Below are positions 1 to 7,484 of a DNA stretch of 14,136 nucleotides, one piece after another. The notes beneath the pieces are model-generated. The model saw only the letters and a list, made by a program, of their open reading frames with translations, did not search any database and was not told the DNA's origin. The number at the start of each line of letters is the position of its first letter. The first letter of the stretch is position 1. Source of the stretch: Reyranella sp. Lineage in GTDB: Bacteria > Pseudomonadota > Alphaproteobacteria > Reyranellales > Reyranellaceae. The position numbers and the translations under genes are program-made. The stretch is from the NCBI GenBank assembly GCA_030679805.1, contig JAUXST010000032.1:1-14136 (forward strand). Direction: 5' to 3'.

Positions 1-2108
1 GGCATGGCATAGTCGAGGAAGCTTGCGGTGAGCAGCTGGCCGCTTTCGCGGTCCCATACCACCTGTTCGCTCAGGATCTGGCCCACACCCTGGGCGACCC
101 CGCCATGGATCTGGCCTTTCAGTCCCATCGGATTCATCACCGTGCCGACGTCGTCGACCACGGCATAGCGGTCGAGCTTCACCTCGCCGGTGTCGGGATC
201 GACCTCGACTTCGCAGATATGGCAGCCGTTGGGGAAGGTATCCTTCTCGCCCAGGAAAGTGGCGTTCTCGTAGAGGCCACCTTCGAAGCCCTTGGGCAGC
301 TTGGTCGGATTGAAGGCGGCCATGGCGACCTGCTTCAGCGACACGCTCTTGTCGGTGCCGGCGATCTTGAAAGTGCCGTCGGCGAACTGGATGTCCTGTT
401 CGCCCGCTTCCAGAAGGTGCCCCGCGATGCGCTTGCCCTTGGCGATCACCTTCTCGGCGGCGCCATAAAGCGCCGAGCCGCCCAGCACCGTCGAGCGCGA
501 GCCGTTGGTGCCCATGCCGAAGGCGACACGGTCGGTGTCGCCGTCGATGAACTGCACCTCGGCAGGGTCGATGCCGAGCCGCTCGTTCAGGATCTGCTTG
601 AACATGGTCTCGTGGCCCTGGCCCTGGTTCTTGGTGCCCATGAGGAGCGCCGCCGTGCCGCTCGGGTTGAAGCGGATCTCGGCATATTCCGGCTGCGCCG
701 TGCCGGCCGCCTGCTCGATGGCATTGACGATGCCGAGCCCGCGCAGCTTGCCGCGCTTCTTCGAGTCCTCGGCCCGCGCCTCATAGCCCGCCACGTCGGC
801 GAGCTTGATCGCCATGTCCATGTTCTTCTCGAACTGGCCGCAGTCGTAGAACGGCCCGACCGGACTCTGGTACGGCAAGGCGGATTCCGGGAGCATGTTC
901 TTGCGTCGCAATTCGACACGATCGACGCCCAGCTCGCGCGCCGCCTCGTCGACCAGCCGCTCGATCAGATAGATCGCCTCGGGCCGGCCGGCGCCGCGAT
1001 AGGGCGCCGTCGGATTGGTGTTGGACAACACGCCCACCACGTTGATGTAGGCCTTGGGGATCAGGTAGACGCCAAGCACCGTGCCGATCATGCCGAATGG
1101 CGACAGCAGATTGCGATCGGAGCCGACATAGGCGCCGATGTTGGCGATCATGTTGAGGCGCAACGCCACGAACTTGTTGTCCTTGTCGAGCGCCAGCTCG
1201 ATCTCGCCGATATTGTCGCGGCCGTGCTCGTCGGCCATCACGGCTTCGCTGCGCTCGCAGGTCCACTTCACCGGGCGCAGCAGCTTGCGCGCCGCCCACA
1301 GGGTCAGGCGGTGTTCGATGTATTGCCAGCCCTTGGTGCCGAAGCCGCCGCCGACGTCGCCCGAGATCACCCGCATCTTGCTCTCGGGCACCTTGAAGAC
1401 GTTCTGCGCCAGCATGTTGCGCACGCGATGGGGATACTGCACGTCGGCATAGAGCGTCATGCGGTCCTCGCCGGGATCGTAGACGCCGAGCGTGCCGCGT
1501 GGCTCCATATACTGGGCGTGCACACGCGTGATCTCGTAGCGCCGCTTGATGACCTTGGCCGCACCCTTGATCGCCTCGTCGGTGGCGGCCTTGTTGCCGC
1601 GCTCGACGAAGTTGGAAATGTTGTCGGGGCAATCGTCCCACACCGCGGCGGCGCCCGGCTTCACCGTGTCGGCGGTCGAGGTCACCGACTTCAGCGCCTC
1701 GTAGTCGATTTCGACCAGGTCGACGGCGTCCTTGGCTTCGGCCAGCGATTCGGCGATCACCATCACCACCGGATCGCCGACGTAGCGGACCCGGTCGGTG
1801 ATGAGCGGCGGACGCTGCGGGGCGTACATCGGCTTCCCGTCGGGACGCTTCCTCGGCATGTTGGCCTTGGGCATGCCGAGCCCGTCGGCCACGACGTCGT
1901 GGCCGGTGTAGACCGCGAGCACGCCCGGCGCCTTGCGCGCCGCCTCCACATCGATCGACTTGATCAGTGCATGGGCATGCGGCGAGCGCACGAATACCGC
2001 ATAGGCCTGGCCCGGAAGATTGACGTCGTTGATGTAGCGGCCCTGCCCACGCAGCAGCCGCGGATCCTCGAACCGCAGCACCGGCTGGCCAATTCCATAC
2101 TTGCTCAT
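1..2108 (-). CDS. Xanthine dehydrogenase/CoxL-family molybdopterin-binding subunit (3'-truncated by window)
   Basis: Large, molybdenum-cofactor-binding subunit of a xanthine oxidase-family hydroxylase, which oxidises a C-H bond with water as oxygen source and normally works with FAD (CoxM) and 2Fe-2S (CoxS) subunits. The 702 complete codons visible show the N-terminal a/b-hammerhead domain (about 1-140), GGGFGTKG at 253-260, APYRGAGRPE at 368-377, QGQGHET at 495-501 and GSRST at 536-540. The catalytic Glu near the C terminus would lie past the window edge; family members are roughly 770-800 residues. The APYRGAGR loop replaces the AYxCSFR loop of true (form I) CO dehydrogenases, so CO is unlikely to be the substrate. 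ATG at 2108 is preceded by GAGG with a 5-nt spacer. It lies 52 bp after the VOC gene as the last visible operon member; no small or medium subunit precedes it, so those would have to lie past position 1 or elsewhere. Family assignment is very secure; substrate unknown. Confidence 0.95.
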   Translation of the reverse strand, partial: MSKYGIGQPVLRFEDPRLLRGQGRYINDVNLPGQAYAVFVRSPHAHALIKSIDVEAARKAPGVLAVYTGHDVVADGLGMPKANMPRKRPDGKPMYAPQRPPLITDRVRYVGDPVVMVIAESLAEAKDAVDLVEIDYEALKSVTSTADTVKPGAAAVWDDCPDNISNFVERGNKAATDEAIKGAAKVIKRRYEITRVHAQYMEPRGTLGVYDPGEDRMTLYADVQYPHRVRNMLAQNVFKVPESKMRVISGDVGGGFGTKGWQYIEHRLTLWAARKLLRPVKWTCERSEAVMADEHGRDNIGEIELALDKDNKFVALRLNMIANIGAYVGSDRNLLSPFGMIGTVLGVYLIPKAYINVVGVLSNTNPTAPYRGAGRPEAIYLIERLVDEAARELGVDRVELRRKNMLPESALPYQSPVGPFYDCGQFEKNMDMAIKLADVAGYEARAEDSKKRGKLRGLGIVNAIEQAAGTAQPEYAEIRFNPSGTAALLMGTKNQGQGHETMFKQILNERLGIDPAEVQFIDGDTDRVAFGMGTNGSRSTVLGGSALYGAAEKVIAKGKRIAGHLLEAGEQDIQFADGTFKIAGTDKSVSLKQVAMAAFNPTKLPKGFEGGLYENATFLGEKDTFPNGCHICEVEVDPDTGEVKLDRYAVVDDVGTVMNPMGLKGQIHGGVAQGVGQILSEQVVWDRESGQLLTASFLDYAM

Positions 2109-2160
2109 GACGTCCTCACTCCCCGCGATAGATCAACTCTGGCTCGACGAACCCGGACTT

Positions 2161-3390
2161 CTAACCCAACGGGCCCATGAAGGCCGGATCGGCGTAGCTG
2201 TCCGACATCGGTTCCAGACTCTCGGGCCACTCCTTGCCGACCTTGCGGCGCTCCGCGGCCGGGCGCGGCTTTCCATCCCAGCCGACCCGCTCCATGTAAT
2301 AGTAGAGCATCAGGCAATGCCCGGCCGGATCGAGGAAGTGCGCGGCATAGTCGACACCGGGATACAGCTCCGGCGGAATTGCATCGCTGAAGCTGACGCC
2401 GTTCTTCTTCAGGAACGACACCGCATCACAGAGCTGGCGGTAGCTGCCGACCTGCACGCCCATCGAGGCCACCGAGGTGGCGGGATTGAGGCCCAGCTCC
2501 CCGCGCAGGGCCTTGGGGAACAGCGACAGGCTGTGGTGCTCGCCGCCGTTCCTCAGGAAGACACAGCGATGGCCTTTGTGGGTCACCGCCTCGGTGCGCA
2601 CGAAGCCCATCGTCTCCGTATAAAAGGCCTCCGACGCGCCGACGTCGGCCACGAACAGGCTCATCGGCCCGATGTTGGTGACCTTGAACGGCCGCGGCAG
2701 GCGCACGCCTGCGACGACATACTCCTCGCTGCTGCGATCCTGGACCGTGTTTCCGGCATTGATGTCGATGCCCTTGGCGACGGCATCGCGGACCTCCTGC
2801 TGCTCGGAAATCTGCGGCAGCTCAGGCTGCTCGCGGAAAGCGCGGTAGTACATGGCCTCGGGCTTGCTGCGGCCGTCCCAGCCGATCTGCTCCATGCCGT
2901 AGTAGAGCTCGACCGTGTGGCCGTCGGGATCGCGGATGTACGTGTGCCAGTTGCTGCCCGGCATGTCGCGGCCGACGCGGCGGATTTCCACCTGCTTCTC
3001 GCGGAAATATTCGGCTGCGGCGAACACCTCGTCCATGGTGCCGACCTGCCAGGTGATCTGGTTGACGGTGATGTCCTTGGCCACCGCATCGTCGCCGAAG
3101 ATCGCGCCCAGCGACTTGTGCGCCAGCAGGAAGGCGTGATGGTCGGAATTGTGGCTCATGAAGACGATACGCCCGTCCTCCAGGCGCTTGGCCATCTCCT
3201 CGCGACCGGGGATCTTCTTGAGATCCCGGACGTCGGTGATGCGAAAGCCCAGCAGCTTCGAATAGAAATCGATGCCGCCCTGCAGGTCGGCGACGTTGAA
3301 GCCGAAATGACCCAGCCGGCGGATCTTGAACGGCTGCGGATAGCTGAGGCCGCCGATGTCGTAGGTCGCGGTCTTGTGAAGTGAGTCCAT
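2161..3390 (-). CDS. Two-domain VOC (glyoxalase/extradiol dioxygenase-like) protein
   Basis: 409 residues with two tandem VOC domains (about 22-172 and 234-372). Each ends in a near-identical motif, GMEQIGWDG (165-173) and YMERVGWDG (365-373), which points to internal duplication. The architecture matches two-domain type I extradiol dioxygenases, which cleave catechol-type rings with Fe(II). By my alignment to that fold, domain 1 carries His28 and Glu161 at ligand positions 1 and 3 but Gln111 at position 2. Domain 2 has Pro242, Ser309 and Met361, so it should not bind metal. In classical enzymes the C-terminal domain is the active one, so this is either a domain-swapped active site or a non-dioxygenase. 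ATG 3390 has a perfect AGGAGG 5 nt upstream, overlapping the stop codon of the regulator gene. The context (uptake system, regulator, Mo hydroxylase) suggests a catabolic role, probably on an aromatic or enol-type intermediate (inference). Confidence 0.88.
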   Translation of the reverse strand: MDSLHKTATYDIGGLSYPQPFKIRRLGHFGFNVADLQGGIDFYSKLLGFRITDVRDLKKIPGREEMAKRLEDGRIVFMSHNSDHHAFLLAHKSLGAIFGDDAVAKDITVNQITWQVGTMDEVFAAAEYFREKQVEIRRVGRDMPGSNWHTYIRDPDGHTVELYYGMEQIGWDGRSKPEAMYYRAFREQPELPQISEQQEVRDAVAKGIDINAGNTVQDRSSEEYVVAGVRLPRPFKVTNIGPMSLFVADVGASEAFYTETMGFVRTEAVTHKGHRCVFLRNGGEHHSLSLFPKALRGELGLNPATSVASMGVQVGSYRQLCDAVSFLKKNGVSFSDAIPPELYPGVDYAAHFLDPAGHCLMLYYYMERVGWDGKPRPAAERRKVGKEWPESLEPMSDSYADPAFMGPLG

Positions 3391-3395
3391 GATGT

Positions 3396-3402
3396 CCTCC
3401 TA
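3396..3402 (-). promoter_or_regulatory. Shine-Dalgarno AGGAGG overlapping the upstream stop codon
   Basis: Read on the minus strand the sequence is TAGGAGG: the TAG stop of the GntR gene shares two bases with a consensus AGGAGG that lies 5 nt before the VOC start codon. It fixes the VOC start and predicts strong, coupled translation of the two genes. Confidence 0.8.
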
Positions 3403-4161
3403 CGCCTTCTTGCGCTTTGCCATGTCGAGCGTGAGCCCGGGGACTTCCGACGCCGCCTGTTGCACCGTCGTCCTGATGTGCTTCTCGATCAGCCCGCAGG
3501 CGAGATCGACGTTGCGCGCCAGCACGGCATCGCGCAGGTCGAGATGCTCGTTCCGCCGCCGCGAGCGGGCATGGATCATGGTCAGCCAGTGGTAGCGGCG
3601 GGCCTGGTCGAACAGCTCGCTGCGGAAATGCAACGACCACGGCGAGCGGCAGGTCGCCACCAGCGAATCATGGAAACGCTTGTGCCGCTTGCCCCACTCG
3701 CGCTTGACGCTGACCGGGTCGTCCTGCCGCGGCGGCGCCAGCTTGTTGAGCAGGAAATACGAACTCACGATCTCGGCTTCCCACGCGTCGGTACCGTGTC
3801 GTATCGCGTCGGCCAGCGTCCGGGTCTCGAGATAGACGCGCAGCTCGGAGAGATCGAGAAAATCAGCCAGCGAGATCGGCGCCACCTGGAAACCGCGGCC
3901 GGCCTCGGTGCGCGCCAGGCCTTCGGACACCAGGTGCGACAGCGCCTCGCGCAGGGTGCCGACGCTGGTGCCATAGCGCTGCCTGAGTTCGCCGAACCGC
4001 AGCTTCTGGTCGGGCTTGAGCACGCAGCACAGGATGTCCTCGCGCATCTTGCGCAGCACGTCGAAGGTGGCCGCATCCTCAAGACTGACATCCTGCGGCG
4101 CCGTCGTGGCGGCCAGGTTCTCGATCGAACCCTCGAAAGGCATGGTCAGGACTTTTCCCAT
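3400..4161 (-). CDS. GntR-family transcriptional regulator, FadR/FCD subfamily
   Basis: 253-residue DNA-binding regulator. A winged helix-turn-helix spans about 33-95, with the recognition region around FGELRQRYGTSVGTLREAL (56-74) and the wing at EAGRGFQV (86-93). An all-helical FCD ligand-binding domain follows (about 103-235), with ELRVYLETR at 106-114 and His164, His206 and His228 as plausible metal or ligand contacts. FCD regulators usually repress catabolic operons and release DNA on binding a carboxylic-acid metabolite. The gene sits inside the operon it probably controls, 10 bp after livF and directly ahead of the VOC gene, which suggests autoregulation. An internal Met at residue 7 exists, but GAGGAG with a 6-nt spacer supports ATG 4161. 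That Shine-Dalgarno spans the livF stop codon. The FCD domain has a loop (139-152) with several Pro/Asp residues; otherwise it is ordinary in length. Confidence 0.93.
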   Translation of the reverse strand: MGKVLTMPFEGSIENLAATTAPQDVSLEDAATFDVLRKMREDILCCVLKPDQKLRFGELRQRYGTSVGTLREALSHLVSEGLARTEAGRGFQVAPISLADFLDLSELRVYLETRTLADAIRHGTDAWEAEIVSSYFLLNKLAPPRQDDPVSVKREWGKRHKRFHDSLVATCRSPWSLHFRSELFDQARRYHWLTMIHARSRRRNEHLDLRDAVLARNVDLACGLIEKHIRTTVQQAASEVPGLTLDMAKRKKA

Positions 4162-4171
4162 GATCGGCTCC

Positions 4172-4879
4172 TCAAACGCCCAGATAGGCTTCGCGAATGT
4201 GCGGCTGCTTCAGGAGATCGTCAGGCAGCCCCGTCGCCACGATCCGCCCCTGCTCCAGGACATAGGCGCGATCGGCGACGCCTAGTGCCTTTATCACGTT
4301 CTGTTCCACCAGCAGCACCGCCGCGCCGTCGTCGCGCACCTTGGAGATGATCTCGAACATGTCATCGACGATGGTGGGCGCCAGCCCCAGCGACGGCTCG
4401 TCGAACAGCACGATGCGGGGCCGTGCCATCAGCGCCCGGCCGATCGCCACCATCTGCTGCTGCCCGCCGGACAGCTCGCCGGCGAGCTGGAGCCGCTTGT
4501 CGCGCAGGATCGGGAACAGGCCATAGACGCGCTCCAGCGACTCGTTGCGCGCCTTGCGCGCGGCCGGCAAGTAACAGCCGATCTCGAGATTCTCCTCGAC
4601 CGACATCTTCACGAACAGGCGCCGCCCCTCGGGCACCAGGGCGATGCCGTGGGCGCAATAGTCGTACGGCTTGACGCGTGCCATATCGGCGCCATCGAAG
4701 CGGAGGGTGCCCTGGCGGTAGCGCAGAAGGCCCGCGATGGCGCCGATCAGCGTCGTCTTGCCGGCCCCGTTGGGGCCGATCACCGACACGATCTCGCCGG
4801 CATCGACGTCGATGGAGACATCCCATACCGCCGGCGCATCGCCATAGCTGATGTAGAGGTTGCGCGCTTCAAGCAGCAT
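4172..4879 (-). CDS. livF: Liv-type ABC transporter ATP-binding protein (LivF)
   Basis: 235-residue ATPase of a hydrophobic amino acid uptake (HAAT)-type ABC importer, acting at the inner face of the cytoplasmic membrane. Visible motifs are Walker A GPNGAGKTT (35-43), the VPEGR segment typical of LivF (82-86), signature LSGGQ (136-140), Walker B IVLFDEPS (156-163) and VEQN (191-194), where LivF proteins have Gln in place of the switch His. Full length for the family. The start overlaps the end of the livM-livG gene by 11 nt, so it is translationally coupled. HAAT importers in catabolic operons often carry aromatic acids or other small carboxylates rather than leucine, so the symbol denotes homology, not substrate. 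Confidence 0.96.
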   Translation of the reverse strand: MLLEARNLYISYGDAPAVWDVSIDVDAGEIVSVIGPNGAGKTTLIGAIAGLLRYRQGTLRFDGADMARVKPYDYCAHGIALVPEGRRLFVKMSVEENLEIGCYLPAARKARNESLERVYGLFPILRDKRLQLAGELSGGQQQMVAIGRALMARPRIVLFDEPSLGLAPTIVDDMFEIISKVRDDGAAVLLVEQNVIKALGVADRAYVLEQGRIVATGLPDDLLKQPHIREAYLGV

Positions 4880-6629
4880 AGGCTTTACCGAGATAGATGC
4901 TGATGACGCGCGGATCGCGCATCACCTCGCGCGGCGCGCCCAAGGCGAACAGCTTGCCCTCGTTCAGCACCGCGACGCGGTCGGAGAGCTCGACGACCGC
5001 CCGCATCAGGTGTTCGACGAAGACGATGGTGGCGCCCTGCGCGCGAATGGCGCGGACCAGGCGGATGGCGTTGTCGACCTCGGCCGGGTTGAGGCCGGAC
5101 AGCACTTCGTCGAGCAGGAGGAGCTTGGGCCGGGCCGCGAGCGCGCGCGCAAGCTCGAGGAACTTTCGCTCGTGCAGATTGAGTTCCGCGGGCAAAGCCT
5201 GCTCCTTGCCGGCAAGGCCCGTGAAGGCGATCCAGTGCAGGGCCTCATCGTGGATCTCTGCCGCGGCACGAGCCGGCCCGCCGAACGTGGCCGCCAGGGC
5301 CACGTTGTCGAGGACGGTCATGTTCACGAACGGCCGCGGGATCTGGTAGGTGCGCGCCACGCCACGGCCGGCGATTTCGTGCGCCGGCAGGTGGCCGATC
5401 TGGACACCGTCGACGGCGATGGTCCCGCTGGTCAGCGGATAGAAGCCGGAAATGGCGTTGATCAGCGTCGTCTTGCCCGAACCGTTCGGCCCGACCAGGC
5501 CCATGATCTCGCCCTCGCGTACGTCGAGATCGACGCCGTCCAGCGCCTGCAAGCCGCCGAAGCGCTTGGTGACACCCCGCACCTGGAGGATGTTGCGCTC
5601 GCCGATCGGGCCGGCCGGTGGCGCCACGACGGGACCTCCGGCGGGCACCACGGCGGCAACCGGTTCGGCATTCTTGACCTTCCTGCCCCGCCGCCACTTC
5701 TGGACCGCCGGCACGACACCTTCGGGCAGCCACAGGATGGCTACGATCAGGATGAGACCCACGAGGGCTCGTCCGACCATGGCCTCGCCGCCGCTGATGA
5801 AGGCATACAGCAGCGTCGTGATGACGGTGGCGCCGATCGCCGGGCCGAACCAGTTCCGCGAGCCGCCCAGCACGCTCATCAGCACGACGTAGAGCGGCAC
5901 GGTGAGTTCGAAGGTACCGCCGACGGTCAGGAATCCTACATACATGGCATGGATACCGCCCACGGCGCCCGCGATGCCGGCCGAGAGCGCGAAGGCTGCG
6001 AGCTTGTAGCGGAAGGTCGGCACGCCCTTGGCCTCGGCCACGTCCTCGTCATCGTGGATGGCGAACAGCCCCATGCCGAGCCGTGAATGGGCGACCCACC
6101 AGGCGATGGCGAGCGTAAGCACGCACATCGCAAAACCCAGGACATAGATGGTGCCGGTCTGCGAGCCCATGATGGCGGGCAAGGGCACAGCGCTCATGAA
6201 GACGCCGCCGCCGCCGTCGATCGGCGTGTTGAGGATGATTGTGGCAATCACGAAGGTGACGGCCAGCGTCAGCAGGGCGAAGAGCTCGCCGCGCAGGCGC
6301 TTCAGCCGGAAGACGATGGCGCCGATACCGACCCCCAGCAGGGCGGCCATGGCGGCAGCGACAGGCACCGTGGCAAGGAACGGAACCTGGAACTTCGTGG
6401 TGAGCGTTGCCGTCGTATACATGCCGACGCCGAAGAAGGCGGCGTGGCCCAGGCTGAAGTAGCCCGCGAAGCCGCTCAGCAGCGCCCAGCTCGTCGATAG
6501 CGAGACCCAGAAGAACACGAGATAGAAGAAGGACTCGTAGAAGGCCGGCAGGCCAGCCGTCGGCAGGATCGCAAAGACCGCGATGCCGAGGACGGCGGCA
6601 AGCTTGGAAAGGCTGTCGGCTTTGATCAT
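4869..6629 (-). CDS. livM-livG: Fused Liv-type ABC permease/ATPase (LivM-LivG)
   Basis: Single 586-residue protein joining a LivM permease (about 1-310, multiple hydrophobic segments, with the permease-typical SLGHAAFFGVG at 59-69) to a LivG ATPase (about 346-586). A basic and then Pro/Ala/Gly-rich linker (about 311-343) connects them. ATPase motifs are Walker A GPNGSGKTT (380-388), Q-loop at Gln429, a degenerate signature NLHERK (484-489), Walker B LLLLDEV (503-509) and switch His540. The frame stays open much further upstream, but the ATG at 6629 forms a classic ATGA overlap with the livH stop, and the membrane domain begins immediately after it, so I chose that start. Such LivM-LivG fusions are known in Alphaproteobacteria. 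Together with LivH, LivF and the binding protein it completes the importer. Confidence 0.95.
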   Translation of the reverse strand: MIKADSLSKLAAVLGIAVFAILPTAGLPAFYESFFYLVFFWVSLSTSWALLSGFAGYFSLGHAAFFGVGMYTTATLTTKFQVPFLATVPVAAAMAALLGVGIGAIVFRLKRLRGELFALLTLAVTFVIATIILNTPIDGGGGVFMSAVPLPAIMGSQTGTIYVLGFAMCVLTLAIAWWVAHSRLGMGLFAIHDDEDVAEAKGVPTFRYKLAAFALSAGIAGAVGGIHAMYVGFLTVGGTFELTVPLYVVLMSVLGGSRNWFGPAIGATVITTLLYAFISGGEAMVGRALVGLILIVAILWLPEGVVPAVQKWRRGRKVKNAEPVAAVVPAGGPVVAPPAGPIGERNILQVRGVTKRFGGLQALDGVDLDVREGEIMGLVGPNGSGKTTLINAISGFYPLTSGTIAVDGVQIGHLPAHEIAGRGVARTYQIPRPFVNMTVLDNVALAATFGGPARAAAEIHDEALHWIAFTGLAGKEQALPAELNLHERKFLELARALAARPKLLLLDEVLSGLNPAEVDNAIRLVRAIRAQGATIVFVEHLMRAVVELSDRVAVLNEGKLFALGAPREVMRDPRVISIYLGKAYAA

Positions 6630-7477
6630 AGCCAGTCCGGATCCCAGAGCAGGATCACGATCAGCACCGAAAACGATACGACAGGTGCCCAGGCTGGGCT
6701 CAGCACCGCCATGGCGATCGATTCGGAGGCGCCGATCAGCATGCCGGCGAACAGGGCGCCCAGCGGATTGCCGAGCCGGCCGATGATCACCACGGCAAAC
6801 ACCACGCCGAGCCAAGCCCAGATCTGGGCCGGCGCCAAGGTGGCGATCAGCGCGATGAAGGTCCCGGCGACGCCGGCATAGCCCGCGCCCATGCCGGACA
6901 GAAGATAGGCGAGCTTCTTGTGATCGACGCCGTAGGCCGCGGCGATATCGGCATCCTCAGCGGCGGCCCGCAGCGCCTTGCCGACATAGGTCCTGCGCAA
7001 CCACAGCCAAGTGCCCCAGGCGAGCACCCCCGCGACGAGGCAGAGCACGAGTTCGAGAACGGGGATGTAGAACGGCCCTGCCTTGATCGACATCGTCGAA
7101 TAATGAGTCTCGAAGCGGCGATAGTCGGCCGTCCAGTAGAGCTGGATGGCGACTTCGAGGACAACGGCGAAGCTGAAGGTAATCAAGAGGGACGCGAGCT
7201 CGTTTACCTTGAACTTGTCGAACAGCCAGTGCTGCGCGACGCCGATCGCGAACATTGCTGGCACGATGAGCATCGCCGACCACCACGGCTCGACATGGTA
7301 GGTCGTGCCGAGTTCGTAGGTCAGGTAGGCGGCGAGGAAGGCCAGCGCGAAATGGCTGAGATTGACCAGCCGCAGCAGCCCCCAGCTCAAACTGAGGCCG
7401 AGTGCCAGCAATCCATACATCCCGCCGGCCAGGACGCCCGAAATCAGCGCCTGGCCGAGAAGCGTTGCACTTGGCAT
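6626..7477 (-). CDS. livH: Liv-type ABC transporter permease (LivH)
   Basis: 283-residue, very hydrophobic inner-membrane permease of the LivH family with about eight predicted transmembrane segments across its length. It has the family-typical N-terminal GMYGLLALGLSLSWGLLRLVN stretch (near residues 19-39) and a cytoplasmic loop TYVGKALRAAAEDADIAAAYG (about 166-186) that contacts the ATPases. It begins 7 nt after the stop of the binding-protein gene. Its own Shine-Dalgarno is weak, so it may depend on coupling. It ends with an ATGA overlap into livM-livG. LivH and LivM form the translocation pore. Confidence 0.95.
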   Translation of the reverse strand: MPSATLLGQALISGVLAGGMYGLLALGLSLSWGLLRLVNLSHFALAFLAAYLTYELGTTYHVEPWWSAMLIVPAMFAIGVAQHWLFDKFKVNELASLLITFSFAVVLEVAIQLYWTADYRRFETHYSTMSIKAGPFYIPVLELVLCLVAGVLAWGTWLWLRRTYVGKALRAAAEDADIAAAYGVDHKKLAYLLSGMGAGYAGVAGTFIALIATLAPAQIWAWLGVVFAVVIIGRLGNPLGALFAGMLIGASESIAMAVLSPAWAPVVSFSVLIVILLWDPDWL

Positions 7478-7484
7478 TACGCGA

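Noticed and set aside
1..2108. Annotation as aerobic carbon monoxide dehydrogenase
   Set aside because: The AYxCSFR loop that marks CO-oxidising enzymes is absent; the loop reads APYRGAGR.
105..2180. Long plus-strand open frame (691 codons) opposite the Mo-hydroxylase gene
   Set aside because: Its His/Arg/Ala/Leu-rich, domain-free translation is the usual antisense shadow of a high-GC gene; the minus-strand frame has clear family motifs throughout.
2101..3384. Plus-strand open frame (427 codons) opposite the two-domain VOC gene
   Set aside because: Low-complexity composition without motifs; the minus strand has a perfect Shine-Dalgarno and two recognisable domains.
6630..6815. N-terminal extension of the LivM-LivG frame upstream of 6629
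   Set aside because: The extension is Arg-rich, overlaps livH coding sequence in another frame and lacks family similarity; the ATGA overlap start is far better.
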